Of a stretch of 64,000 nt of DNA, positions 44,287 to 52,604 are shown piece after piece. Position 1 is the stretch's first letter, and every line of letters begins with the position of its first letter. The position numbers and the translations under genes were made by a program. The notes under the pieces are model-generated. The model was not told the DNA's origin. It was given only the letters and a program-made list of their open reading frames with translations, and searched no databases. Source of the DNA: Marinibaculum pumilum (GTDB lineage Bacteria > Pseudomonadota > Alphaproteobacteria > Ferrovibrionales > Ferrovibrionaceae); NCBI RefSeq assembly GCF_042646425.1, contig NZ_JBHRTR010000054.1:558001-622000 (forward strand), read 5' to 3'.

Positions 44287-45837
44287 TCAATGCAAGACCG
44301 GCGGCGTGCCGCCCGCGCCGGAAGCCGGCACCGGCAGACCGGCGGCATGGGCGAAGACCGTCTCGGCATCCAGTCCGGCCGGCGGCAGCTCCGCCACCAG
44401 GCGGCCGTCGCGCACCACCAGCACCCGGTCGGACAGCCCCAGCACCTCCGGCATCTCCGAGGAGATCAGCAGCACCGCGACCCCGCGACCGGCCAGGTCG
44501 CGCATGATCTGGTAGATTTCCGCCTTGGTGGCGATGTCGACGCCGCGGGTCGGCTCGTCGAAGATGAACAGGTCCCGGTCCGGCGCCAGCAGCCATTTCG
44601 CCAGCACCACCTTCTGCTGGTTGCCGCCGCTGAGCTGGCGCACCGGCCGCTCCGGCTCCGCCGGGCGGATCGACAGGTCGGCGATCTGGCCGGCCACCAG
44701 GTCGTGCCGGCGCGCGGCATTGATCACCCCGAGTCGGGCGATCCGGCTGTAGCTGGCCAGGACCGCATTGTCCTGCACGCTCGCTTCCAGGGCCAGGCCG
44801 TCGCCCTTGCGATCCTCGGTCACCATCGCCAGCCCGGCACCGACCGCCTGGGCCGGAGAGGCGAACCGCCGGGCCCGGCCGTTCAGGACGATGCGGCCGC
44901 GGTCGGCGGGCCGGGCGCCGAACACGGCCTGCGCGATCTCCGTCCGGCCGCTGCCGACCAGGCCGAACATGCCGACGATCTCGCCGGCATGGACCGAGAA
45001 GTCGATCGCCTCGAAAGCCCCGTCGCGGCCCAGGCCGGTCACCTCCAGCACCGCCGCGCCGGCACTGCCGCGCCGCTCCGGATAGATCGCCGACAGCGGC
45101 CGGCCGACCATCGCGCGGATCAGCCGTTCCTCGTCCAGCTCCGCCACCGCGCCCTCCAGCACCGAGCGGCCGTCCTTCAGGACGACGATCCGGTCGGCGA
45201 TCTCGAAGATCTCTTCCAGCCGGTGGGAGATGTAGAGGATGGTGGTGCCCTGTGCGGCGAGGGCGCGGATGCGGCGGAACAGGATCTCCGTCTCCGAGGC
45301 GGAGAGCACCGCCGTCGGCTCGTCGAGGATCAGGATCTCCGGCCCCGCGGCCAGCGCCTTCGCGATCTCCACGATCTGCTGCTGCGCGACGCTCAGGTGG
45401 CGGACCAGGGCGCGCGGATCGATGTCGGGAAAGCCGAAATCGGTCAGCACCGCGCCGGCCATCCGGTTCGCCGCCGGCCAGTCCACGACGAAGCGCAGAC
45501 CCGGCAGCGGCAGGGACCGTGTGGGCATGCGGCCGAGCAGCATGTTCTCCGCCACGCTCATGTGCGGCAGCAGGCTGAATTCCTGGTGCACGGTGCGGAT
45601 GCCGAATGCACCGGCGGCGGCCGGCCGGTCGATCGTCACCGGCCGGCCGTCCAGCAGGATCGCGCCCTGGTCGGGCAGGGTGGCGCCCGACAGGATCTTC
45701 ATCAGGGTGGACTTGCCGGCGCCGTTCTCGCCGCAGACGGCCAGGACCTGGCCGGCCTCGACCGCGAAGGAAATCTCCTGCACGGCCGGATTGCCGTCAT
45801 AGCTCTTCGCGACGCTCTGGACGGCGAGATGCGGCAT
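44287..45837 (-). CDS. Ribose-type ABC ATPase, tandem domains (RbsA-like)
   Basis: A 516-residue ATPase with two ABC domains. Domain 1: Walker A GENGAGKSTLMKILSG, signature LSVAQQQIVEIAKAL, Walker B LILDEPTAVLS. Domain 2: degenerate P-loop GLVGSGRTEIAQAVFG, signature LSGGNQQKVVLAKWL, Walker B FIFDEPTRGVD. It leads the operon with permease and binding protein. Its promoter carries three 10-bp-phased GGTC repeats (45905-45929), so the GntR regulator next to it is a likely controller. Confidence 0.89.
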   Translation of the reverse strand: MPHLAVQSVAKSYDGNPAVQEISFAVEAGQVLAVCGENGAGKSTLMKILSGATLPDQGAILLDGRPVTIDRPAAAGAFGIRTVHQEFSLLPHMSVAENMLLGRMPTRSLPLPGLRFVVDWPAANRMAGAVLTDFGFPDIDPRALVRHLSVAQQQIVEIAKALAAGPEILILDEPTAVLSASETEILFRRIRALAAQGTTILYISHRLEEIFEIADRIVVLKDGRSVLEGAVAELDEERLIRAMVGRPLSAIYPERRGSAGAAVLEVTGLGRDGAFEAIDFSVHAGEIVGMFGLVGSGRTEIAQAVFGARPADRGRIVLNGRARRFASPAQAVGAGLAMVTEDRKGDGLALEASVQDNAVLASYSRIARLGVINAARRHDLVAGQIADLSIRPAEPERPVRQLSGGNQQKVVLAKWLLAPDRDLFIFDEPTRGVDIATKAEIYQIMRDLAGRGVAVLLISSEMPEVLGLSDRVLVVRDGRLVAELPPAGLDAETVFAHAAGLPVPASGAGGTPPVLH

Positions 45838-45904
45838 CCGGACCCTTCCCCGACGGCCTCATGCAGGGCTCATGCGGCACGCCGGACCGGCCGCCGCAAC
45901 TGTG

Positions 45905-45929
45905 GACCATATTAGACCACTTGCGACCA
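45905..45929 (-). promoter_or_regulatory. Three 10-bp-phased TGGTC repeats over the sugar-importer promoter
   Basis: GACCA occurs at 45905-45909, 45915-45919 and 45925-45929 (TGGTC on the coding strand), exactly one helical turn apart. On the minus strand a TTGCAA (45936-45931) and TAATAT (45914-45909) pair with 16-bp spacing makes a plausible promoter under the array. The same phased design recurs at 46901-46930. Confidence 0.62.
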
Positions 45930-45978
45930 TTTGCAATCATTCGAGCATGGGTGCCGCCCGCCCGGCGGCCGCCGGCGG

Positions 45979-46731
45979 CTATTGCCAGATGTTGATGGTC
46001 GCCAGGGTGCGCATCAGGTGATCGGAGACCAGGGCTTCGGCCCGGTCGCCGTCGCGCGCCGCCACCGCGTCGACGATGGCGGCCAGGTCCTTGTGGGTCT
46101 GCCGGCGCACCGCGTCCGGCGGCGGCTTGTCGGTGTCGCGGCCGTCGAAATGCACCGCGCGGCGATCGTCGAGGATCGAGCTCATCACCTGCATCAGGAA
46201 GCGGTTGCGGGTCGAAGCGAAGACCTGCCGGTGCAGCGCGTAGATGCTTTCCTTGAACCGCTCCCAGGTCGGCGCGGAGAGGATCTCGGCCAGGCTCGAC
46301 CGCATCGCCGCGATATCCGCCTCCTCCACCCGGGCCACCACCAGCCGCATCATCGCCGGCTCGAACAGCAGGCGCCCCTCGACGATTTCGGCGAAGGAGG
46401 GCACCTCGTCATGGCTTGCCGCATCGGTCTGGTCCATGCGGCTGAACACCTCCTGCGCCTGGTCCGACAGGAAGGTGCCGCTGCCCACCTTGCGGTGCAC
46501 CAGGCCCTGGCGCTCCATCATCGCCAGGGCGCTGCGCACCGCTGTGCGGCTGGTGTTCAGCTGTTGCGCCAGCTCGCGCTCGTTCGGCAGCCGCGCCCCC
46601 GGCACCATCGACCCGTTGCGGATGCCCTGCAGCAGCGCGCGGTAGACCAGCGACGGGGTGGCCCGCTCATTGGTCGCAATGACGTTGGTGGCGATGGCGG
46701 CAAGCGGCGGCGGCCGGTCGGAAGCGGGCAT
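45979..46731 (-). CDS. GntR-family (FadR/FCD-type) transcriptional regulator
   Basis: A 250-residue regulator with an N-terminal winged helix (LVYRALLQGIRNGSMVPGARLPNERELAQQLNTSRTAVRSALAMMERQGLVHRKVGSGTFL, residues ~25-85) and a C-terminal helical FCD ligand domain with metal-type histidines (e.g. ALHRQVF, DHLMRTL). ATG at 46731 gives a normal length; the longer frame to 47058 runs into the divergent gene. It lies between two promoters carrying the same phased repeats, so it probably regulates both the sugar importer and the RidA gene. Confidence 0.85.
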   Translation of the reverse strand: MPASDRPPPLAAIATNVIATNERATPSLVYRALLQGIRNGSMVPGARLPNERELAQQLNTSRTAVRSALAMMERQGLVHRKVGSGTFLSDQAQEVFSRMDQTDAASHDEVPSFAEIVEGRLLFEPAMMRLVVARVEEADIAAMRSSLAEILSAPTWERFKESIYALHRQVFASTRNRFLMQVMSSILDDRRAVHFDGRDTDKPPPDAVRRQTHKDLAAIVDAVAARDGDRAEALVSDHLMRTLATINIWQ

Positions 46732-46900
46732 GGGTAGCGGTTTCCAGCACAGGCGGGACATCGACGGCCGGGACCGGCCGCGACCATTGCCACCCAATCT
46801 GGCCCGCCGCCCGCCGCTCCGCAACCGCCGCCATTGCCGCGGCATGGCGCCACCCAAGGTCCGCGCCGCCTGATCAGCCACGATGGCGGTCAGCGCCAAA

Positions 46901-46930
46901 GGGTTGGAATTGGTTGTAATTGGTCGATAT
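46901..46930 (+). promoter_or_regulatory. Three 10-bp-phased GGTT/GGTC repeats over the RidA promoter
   Basis: GGTTGGAATT, GGTTGTAATT and GGTCGATATA follow each other in exact 10-bp phase. TTGGAA (46903-46908) and TATAGT (46927-46932) with 18-bp spacing make a probable promoter that the array covers. The design matches that at 45905-45929 and suggests one regulator, most likely the GntR protein. Confidence 0.6.
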
Positions 46931-46995
46931 AGTGCGGCTGCAATGGTCGCGGCATTGGCGGCGGCAGAGCGAACGACCGGAACAGGGAGCCCGCC

Positions 46996-47460
46996 ATGAC
47001 GGAGCCAGGAGAGGTGCGCCGGACGCATCCCCAGAGCCATCCCCAGGGCCGGAGCCATTCATTGAAGCACCTGCCCGCAGGTGCGTCCCAGCACAGCACG
47101 GCAGGGCCCTATTCGCCGGTGCTGGAGGTGGATGCCCGCCGCCTTGTCGTGGTGTCCGGCCAGGTCGCGGTGGATGCCGATGGGACGGTGATCGGCGACA
47201 CGGTCGAGGTCCAGACCGAAGCCACCCTGCGCAACTGCGCCCGCCAGCTGGCCACGGCGGGATGCGACCTGGCCGACGTCTTCAAGGCGAATGTCTACCT
47301 GACCGACCTGGCGGACTGGGCGCGCTTCAACACCGTCTATGCCGCCATGATGCCGGAGCCGCGCCCGGCCCGCACCGCGGTGCAGGCGATCCTCCTGCCC
47401 GGCTTCCTGGTGGAGGTGGAGATGTGGGCGGCGAAGCCGTCCCCGCCCGACGGAACCTGA
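46996..47460 (+). CDS. RidA/YjgF-family protein
   Basis: A 154-residue protein. The RidA domain follows an N-terminal ~25-residue His/Ser-rich extension: PAGASQHSTAGPYSPVLEVDARRLVVVSGQVAVDADG, ATLRNCARQLATAGCDLADVFKANVYLTDL and RTAVQAILLPGFLVEVEMWAAK. RidA proteins hydrolyse reactive enamines/imines; the C-terminal Arg-Glu positions (PARTAVQ and VEVEMWA) are retained, consistent with deaminase activity. ACAGGGAG precedes the start. It is divergent from the GntR gene and controlled by a phased-repeat promoter. Confidence 0.84.
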   Translation: MTEPGEVRRTHPQSHPQGRSHSLKHLPAGASQHSTAGPYSPVLEVDARRLVVVSGQVAVDADGTVIGDTVEVQTEATLRNCARQLATAGCDLADVFKANVYLTDLADWARFNTVYAAMMPEPRPARTAVQAILLPGFLVEVEMWAAKPSPPDGT

Positions 47461-47486
47461 CGGACTGGCGGAACCGTCTGCCCGCC

Positions 47487-48266
47487 TCAGATCTCCTGCA
47501 GCGCCTCCAGGCTTTCCGGCAGCACCTGGCCGCCGTCGACGACGATGGTCTGGCCGGTGATGTAGCCGGCCTCGTCGGAGGCGAAGAACAGGGCGGCATG
47601 GCCGATATCCTCCACCGAGCCCAGCCGCTTCAGCGGGATCGAGGCGGCCATGGTGGCCAGATAGTCGGCGCCCAGCCCTTCCAGCCCCTCGGTCACGATA
47701 TTGCCCGGCATCACCGCGTTGATCGTTGTGTTGTAGCGCGCCAGCTCCATCGCCGCGGTCTTCAGGAAGCCCAGCTGGCCGGCCTTCGATGCGCCATAGT
47801 GGCTCCAGCCCGGAAAGCCGGTGATCGGCCCGGTGATCGACGAGGTCAGGATCACCCGGCCCCGCCCCGCCTTCTCGAACTGCGGGATGCAGGCCTTCAC
47901 GCAGAGGAAGCTGGACTTCAGGTTGGTGCCCAGCACCTGGTCCCATTCCTCGGGCGCCATGTCGACCATCTTGGTCTGCGGGAAGGCGCCGGCATTGGCG
48001 CAGAGGATGTCGACCCCGCCGAACGCCTCCACCGTCGCCGCGATCATCGCCTGCACATCGCCCCAGTCGGCCACGTCGCCCAGGCACATTTCCGCGGTGC
48101 CGCCGGCGCCCCGGATCTCCGCCACCACGGCCGCCGCGGCCTCCCGGCCGCGGGCGGTGACCATCACCTTCGCGCCCTGCGCGGCGAAGACCTTCGCGAT
48201 GCCGCGGCCGATGCCCTTCGAGCCGCCGGTGACGATGACCGCCTTGTCCCTGATGGGCGAGAGCAT
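47487..48266 (-). CDS. SDR-family oxidoreductase
   Basis: A 259-residue classical SDR: NAD(P) loop VIVTGGSKGIGRGIAKVF, DILCANAGAF (NAG), catalytic Ser in VILTSSITG, Tyr-Lys in SHYGASKAGQ, and the C-terminal GYITGQTIVVDGGQVL. It is last in the minus-strand Pot-type importer operon, 11 bp after the second permease. With the kinase/phospholyase pair nearby it could reduce the aldehyde a phospholyase releases, but this is inference. Complete active site, unlike the SDR at 24889. Confidence 0.84.
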   Translation of the reverse strand: MLSPIRDKAVIVTGGSKGIGRGIAKVFAAQGAKVMVTARGREAAAAVVAEIRGAGGTAEMCLGDVADWGDVQAMIAATVEAFGGVDILCANAGAFPQTKMVDMAPEEWDQVLGTNLKSSFLCVKACIPQFEKAGRGRVILTSSITGPITGFPGWSHYGASKAGQLGFLKTAAMELARYNTTINAVMPGNIVTEGLEGLGADYLATMAASIPLKRLGSVEDIGHAALFFASDEAGYITGQTIVVDGGQVLPESLEALQEI

Positions 48267-48277
48267 GGGTTCTCCTC

Positions 48278-49084
48278 CTATTCCGCGGTGAGGCCGCGCA
48301 GCCGCCGGACCAGCGCGGGGATGGTGAGGCCGAGGGCGAGCAGCAGCACCGATGCCATGACCGACAGCATGCCGACCGTCGGCACCAGCGGCGAGTAGCC
48401 GGCGACCATCTTCGCATAGAGCCATTCCGGCAGGGTGGAATCGGCCCCGGTGGTGAACAGCGAGAGCGGGAAATTGCCCCAGCTCAGCAGGAAGGCGAAC
48501 AGCCCGGCGGAAATCACGCCCGGCATCAGCAGCGGGATCGTCACCTCCCGCAGCACCTGCCAGGTGGTGCAGCCCATGTCGCGGGCCGCCTCCTCCAGCG
48601 CCGGGTCGAAGGAATAGGCGCGGATCGCGATCACCAGGGTGGCGATCGGTGCGATCCAGACCAGGTGCGCCACCACCGCCGTATGCCAGGACGGGATGAT
48701 GCCCAGCGCGTTGAACCACATCAGCAGCGCCAGCCCCAGCACCGCCTGCGGAAAGAAGATCGGCAGCAGGATCAGCTTCTGGTACAGCCGGCGATACCGC
48801 CACTGGTAGCGCGCGAAGGCCAGCGCGCCGAAGAAGCCCAGCACCATCGATGCCGCGGTGACGATCAGCGCCATGGTGAGCGAGGTCCAGAGCAGGTCGG
48901 CGACGGTCTGGCTCTCGACCGCCTCCGCATACCAGCCTGTCGCGTATTTCCTGATCGGGAAGGTCAGGTAGCGTGCCTTGGAGACCGAGGCGAAGCCGAC
49001 GGACACCAGCGGCAGGTAGAGGAACAGCAGGACCAGCAGTCCGTAGAGGTACAGCGCGATGCGGGTGAGGCGATGGACCGGCAT
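48278..49084 (-). CDS. Pot-type ABC permease (PotC-like)
   Basis: A 268-residue permease with about six helices and the BPD_transp_1 EAA-type loop EEAARDMGCTTWQVLREVTIPLLMPGVISAGL (residues ~170-200). It starts MPVHRLTRIALYLYGLLVLLFLYLPLVSVGF, typical of PotC-like polyamine or related importers. Its start overlaps the stop of the other permease by one base (49084). Confidence 0.88.
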   Translation of the reverse strand: MPVHRLTRIALYLYGLLVLLFLYLPLVSVGFASVSKARYLTFPIRKYATGWYAEAVESQTVADLLWTSLTMALIVTAASMVLGFFGALAFARYQWRYRRLYQKLILLPIFFPQAVLGLALLMWFNALGIIPSWHTAVVAHLVWIAPIATLVIAIRAYSFDPALEEAARDMGCTTWQVLREVTIPLLMPGVISAGLFAFLLSWGNFPLSLFTTGADSTLPEWLYAKMVAGYSPLVPTVGMLSVMASVLLLALGLTIPALVRRLRGLTAE

Positions 49085-49938
49085 CAGCGCTTGCGCCCCA
49101 TGATCGCGTCCAGGTCGACCCGGGAAATGCCGAGGAAGGCGAGCCCGCCGACGATCGCCACCAGCACCATGGTCAGGGCGGAGCCCAGCGGCCAGTTCTG
49201 GCCGTACGTGAAGGCGGTTTCCACCTCGTCGGCGATCACCACCACTGCCTGGCCGCCCAGCAGCTTGGATTCCGCCAGCGCGCCGGCCGCCAGCACGAAG
49301 CTGAACAGGCTGCCGACCAGGATTCCGGGCGCCGTCAGCGGCAGGTCCACCTCCACCAGCACCTGCCAGCGCGAGGCGCCCAGATCGGCCGCCGCCTGGC
49401 GGGCATCGTCAGGCACCATGGCGATGCCCTGCGCCAGCGGGAACAGCATGAACGGCAGGTAGACATAGACCAGGCCGAAGACGATCGCCGGCACGTCGTA
49501 GAGCAGGCCGTCAAAGCCGCTGCCGGTCCAGGCGCGCAGATGCCCCTCGAACAGGCCGCCCTTCATCAGGGTCAGCACCCAGCCGAACAGGCGGATATTC
49601 TCCGACACGAACAGGGTCATCACCACGCCGATGGTCAGCACCAGGGTGAAGCGGCCGAACACCTTCGCCATGCCATAGGCCAGCGGCCAGCACAGCAGGA
49701 ACAGGATCAGGGTGGACAGGAAAGCCATGAACAGCGACCAGGCCACCGAGCGCCAGTAGCCCTGCCCGACGATGATCGCGTAGGAGGAGAAGTCCGGCGC
49801 ATTCAGCAGCGAGAAGACCTTCTGCGGCATCACCGAGAAGATCGCCACCACCAGCAGCGGTGCCAGAAAGGCCAGCACCATCACCACACCCAGCGGCAGG
49901 GCGCAGAACAGGCCGAGGCGGGCGCTCAGGCGTTCCAT
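49084..49938 (-). CDS. Pot-type ABC permease (PotB-like)
   Basis: A 284-residue permease of the polyamine type: about six helices, the first FCALPLGVVMVLAFLAPLLVVAIFS, and an EAA-type loop DDARQAAADLGASRWQVLVEVDLPLTAPGILVG. It follows the ATPase gene by 21 bp and overlaps the next permease by one base. Together the two permeases would carry a polyamine, amino alcohol or similar cation. Confidence 0.88.
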   Translation of the reverse strand: MERLSARLGLFCALPLGVVMVLAFLAPLLVVAIFSVMPQKVFSLLNAPDFSSYAIIVGQGYWRSVAWSLFMAFLSTLILFLLCWPLAYGMAKVFGRFTLVLTIGVVMTLFVSENIRLFGWVLTLMKGGLFEGHLRAWTGSGFDGLLYDVPAIVFGLVYVYLPFMLFPLAQGIAMVPDDARQAAADLGASRWQVLVEVDLPLTAPGILVGSLFSFVLAAGALAESKLLGGQAVVVIADEVETAFTYGQNWPLGSALTMVLVAIVGGLAFLGISRVDLDAIMGRKR

Positions 49939-49959
49939 GCGACCCTCATTCCCCGCCGC

Positions 49960-51018
49960 TCATTCGGGGACCAGGTGGCAGCGCGACAGCGGGCAGCCCA
50001 CCCGCAGGGCCGCGCCCTCGGCCGCATCGACCGCATTCTCGCGCAGGACTTCCACCGTTACCGGCTGGCCGTCGTCCAGGGTGACCAGGTACTGGATGCG
50101 CGAGCCCAGCACGTATTTCGCGGTCAGGACGCCGTCGGCCGTCACCTCCGCCGCCGCACCGGACGCCAGCATCTCCAGCCCTTCCGGCCGCACCATCAGG
50201 CAGTGGCCGGCGGCGGGCTCGATGCCGGCGCGGGCCAGGGCGGCCGGGTCGACGGCGACATGAGCAAAGCCGGTGCCGGTCGCGGGGAACAGGTTCACCT
50301 CGCCCATGAACTCGGCGACGAAGCGGCTGGAGGGCCTGGCATAGATCTCTTCCGGCGCGCCGATCTGCTCGATCCGGCCGGCCCGCATGATGGCGATGCG
50401 GTCGGACATCACCATCGCCTCTTCCAGCGAATGGGTGATGTAGACGAAGGTCTTGCCGGTCCGCGCGTGCAGGTCCTTCAGCTCCTTCTCCAGCGTCTTG
50501 CGCAGCCGGTAGTCCAGCGCCGACAGCGGCTCGTCGAAGAACAGGATCTCAGGGTCGAAGGCCAGCGCCCGGGCCAGGGCGATGCGCTGGCGCTCGCCGC
50601 CGGAACATTGCTGGACGCGCTTGTCGTAGTAGTCCGGCGGCAGGCGCAGGAGCTCCAGCAGCTCCATCGCCCGCGCCTTCCGGGTTGCCCGGTCCACGCC
50701 GCGGATCTTCAACGGGAACTCGATATTCTCCCCCACCTTGCGGTGCGGAAACAGCGCCAGGGACTGGAACACCATGCAGGTCGGCCGCCGGTTGGCCGGC
50801 ACCCGGTCCAGCCGCTGGTCGCGCAGCCAGATCGAGCCCTCGGTCTGCTCGTCCATGCCGACCAGCAGCCGGATCAGGGTGGTCTTGCCGCTGCCCGACG
50901 GGCCGACGATGGCCAGGAATTCGCCCTCCGCCACCTCCAGGTCGATGCTGTCCAGCGCGGTGAAGCTGTCGAACTTCTTCAGGAGCCCCGCAAGGCGGAG
51001 GATGGGCGTGCCGGACAT
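49960..51018 (-). CDS. Pot-type ABC ATPase (PotA-like)
   Basis: A 352-residue ATPase: Walker A VGPSGSGKTTLIRLLVG, QSLALFPHRKVGENIEFPL, signature CSGGERQRIALARAL and Walker B ILFFDEPLSALD, followed by a C-terminal TOBE-like domain (EIYARPSSRFVAEFMGEVNLFP). Normal length for PotA. The binding-protein gene precedes it, with a strong intergenic hairpin between. Confidence 0.9.
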   Translation of the reverse strand: MSGTPILRLAGLLKKFDSFTALDSIDLEVAEGEFLAIVGPSGSGKTTLIRLLVGMDEQTEGSIWLRDQRLDRVPANRRPTCMVFQSLALFPHRKVGENIEFPLKIRGVDRATRKARAMELLELLRLPPDYYDKRVQQCSGGERQRIALARALAFDPEILFFDEPLSALDYRLRKTLEKELKDLHARTGKTFVYITHSLEEAMVMSDRIAIMRAGRIEQIGAPEEIYARPSSRFVAEFMGEVNLFPATGTGFAHVAVDPAALARAGIEPAAGHCLMVRPEGLEMLASGAAAEVTADGVLTAKYVLGSRIQYLVTLDDGQPVTVEVLRENAVDAAEGAALRVGCPLSRCHLVPE

Positions 51019-51058
51019 GCAGGCGGAATCCGTGGAATGGAAGGCGGGCTACGGGATC

Positions 51059-51088
51059 CGGGCCCGGCGGGCGAAGCCGCCGGGCCCG
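51059..51088 (-). terminator. Hairpin between binding-protein and ATPase genes
   Basis: CGGGCCCGGCGG, loop GCGAAG, CCGCCGGGCCCG: 12 perfect pairs in the 90-bp gap within the operon. No U tract; it probably slows read-through or protects the upstream mRNA end. Confidence 0.5.
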
Positions 51089-51108
51089 CAGGTCGGAATG
51101 CTGACCGG

Positions 51109-51549
51109 TCAGCCGCGCTTGGCCGCGGTGTAGATCTCCAGCAGCTTGGCGTAGTCGGCCACCACCGAATATTCCACCGACCCGGCCATTTCCTCCGGCA
51201 GGCTGTCCCACTGGATGGCGTCCAGCTCGTCCTTGTCCCAGAGCTTGAAGACCTCCGGATCGCCCATCTGGCTGACAGGGTTGTAGGTGCCCTCGGCGAA
51301 GCCGACCGCCTTGCAGATTTCCGGCTGCTGCACGAACTCCAGGAAATCCTCCGCCAGCGGGGTCGGGTCCGGATTGGCCACCGCGGAGGTCAGCTCGATC
51401 CAGACCACGCCGCCCTTGCCGTCGACCGGCCTGGACTTCGGCGTGATGCCGCGCACGTTCGACAGGCCGTCCAGCCGCGCCGGGCTGGCGGTGTAGGTGC
51501 CGCCGGTGAAATAGGCGTCGATCTCGCCGTTGATCAGCGCGGTGTTCAT
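51109..51549 (-). CDS. Pot-type substrate-binding protein, C-terminal part after a frameshift
   Basis: A 146-residue frame beginning MNTALINGEIDAYFTGGTYTAS, which continues the PotD-like fold of the next entry without a gap in sequence logic. The ATG overlaps the upstream stop as CGATGAAC: read in the first frame it gives R-stop, in the second M-N. Adding any base after CG would restore Val-Arg-Met-Asn. So one protein appears split by a one-base loss. It may be a real mutation, a sequencing error, or re-initiation at the overlapping ATG. Confidence 0.75.
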   Translation of the reverse strand: MNTALINGEIDAYFTGGTYTASPARLDGLSNVRGITPKSRPVDGKGGVVWIELTSAVANPDPTPLAEDFLEFVQQPEICKAVGFAEGTYNPVSQMGDPEVFKLWDKDELDAIQWDSLPEEMAGSVEYSVVADYAKLLEIYTAAKRG

Positions 51550-52259
51550 CGCACCAGATCGTCAGTCAGCAGCTTCGACCCGGCGAAGATCTGTTTCGCG
51601 ATATCGGTGAAGGTGGCGAAGCCCTTCTCGTCCAGCGGCTTGAACGGGTTCAGGTCCCCGGTCAGGCACATATGGATCAGGTTCCAGTTGTCGTAGGTCA
51701 GGACCCCGTAGCGGTCCTTCAGCTTCGGATCCAGGAACAGCTTCCAGCCCTGGTCCTCCGCCATCTCGCGGCTGATCTTGTCGGTGTTCACCACGAAGGA
51801 GAACGGGCCGTAGCGCTGCGGCATGCCGATCAGGTCGCCATTGGCGGCGAAGGCCAGCGGATAGGCCGGGTCGGCGAATTCCGGCGCCATCTTCGCGAAA
51901 TAGGGCATGAACCGCTCCTTGTTGAGCGGCTTGATCAGGCCTTCCGGCAGCAGCTGCTGGCGCGCCCAGGGCTGGTTCAGGTTGATCAGGTCCCAGACAT
52001 TGACCTCGCCCGCGCGCAGCTTGTTGATCATGTCGGGGTCGGAGGTGCCACTCTCGGCCCGGACGGTGATGCCTTCATGCGCGTCGCGGAAGGGCCCCAG
52101 CACGTCGTCGGTGTTGTAGCCTTCCCAGCACAGGATGTTCAGTTCCTTGTCCCGTGCGGCCAGGGCCCGGCGGGGCCCGCCCAGAAGCACCGGTGCAGCC
52201 ACGGCCAGGCTGGCCGCGGCACTGCTGCCCTGCAGGAACGTACGACGTGAAATCCTCAT
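51546..52259 (-). CDS. Pot-type substrate-binding protein, N-terminal part before a frameshift
   Basis: A 237-residue frame with a twin-arginine-like signal (MRISRRTFLQGSSAAASLAVAAPVLL), mature start ELNILCWEGYNTDDVLGPF, as in polyamine/spermidine binding proteins, and ending ..LLTDDLVR. With the 146 residues in the next frame the total (about 383) is normal for PotD-like proteins. ATG at 52259 is preferred; the longer frame upstream reaches into antisense of a different gene. It heads the operon with ATPase, permeases and SDR. Confidence 0.78.
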   Translation of the reverse strand: MRISRRTFLQGSSAAASLAVAAPVLLGGPRRALAARDKELNILCWEGYNTDDVLGPFRDAHEGITVRAESGTSDPDMINKLRAGEVNVWDLINLNQPWARQQLLPEGLIKPLNKERFMPYFAKMAPEFADPAYPLAFAANGDLIGMPQRYGPFSFVVNTDKISREMAEDQGWKLFLDPKLKDRYGVLTYDNWNLIHMCLTGDLNPFKPLDEKGFATFTDIAKQIFAGSKLLTDDLVR

Positions 52260-52299
52260 ATCCGTCTCCCCCGGTGTCGAATGCGATCTCGCCAATGCC

Positions 52300-52352
52300 T
52301 GGCAACTGGTTGCCACAGCAACTGTGGCGACCGCTGCGATGCAGCGGTCGCC
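52300..52352. repeat. Three overlapping perfect palindromes in the 5' leader of the Pot-type operon
   Basis: TGGCAAC-TG-GTTGCCA (52300-52315), GCCACAG-CAA-CTGTGGC (52312-52328) and GGCGACCGCTGC-GAT-GCAGCGGTCGCC (52326-52352). Arms are perfect and each palindrome shares bases with the next. They lie in the 345-bp intergenic gap (52260-52604), 41 to 93 bp upstream of the binding-protein start. They could be operators, or hairpins of a structured leader RNA. Apart from this and the repeat at 52485, the gap has no clear ORF. Confidence 0.65.
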
Positions 52353-52484
52353 CGGCATTCGCGCCGCGGGCGTACGCTTGCGCTCCCCGGTCCGGTCCGC
52401 CCGTTCTGATGCAGGGCGATTCCCGGACACCTGCCCCGCGCCCCCCGGACGGGGCTGCGCGAAGCCTTGTCAGCATCCGCAACA

Positions 52485-52503
52485 ATCTTGCAGAACGCAA
52501 GAT
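52485..52503. promoter_or_regulatory. Inverted repeat upstream of the kinase gene
   Basis: ATCTTGC-AGAAC-GCAAGAT, a perfect 7-bp inverted repeat about 100 bp before the kinase ATG, followed by TTGCAAG at 52509-52515. It resembles a regulator site for the kinase/phospholyase pair; the binding factor is unknown. The sequence ATCCGGAACAGGCG is repeated at 52551-52564 and 52567-52580, just before the gene. Confidence 0.45.
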
Positions 52504-52604
52504 AAATGTTGCAAGTCAAAGATCCGAATTTCATGATCGGCGCGACCTCGATCCGGAACAGGCGGCATCCGGAACAGGCGATCCGGAACCGGGAGGCCCA
52601 GTCG

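Noticed and set aside
45979..47058. Longer GntR protein starting at 47058
   Set aside because: It would overlap the divergent RidA gene and its promoter; the added residues match no GntR feature.
51540..51560. Programmed -1 frameshift in the binding-protein gene
   Set aside because: No slippery heptamer and no obvious downstream structure; mutation, error or re-initiation is simpler.
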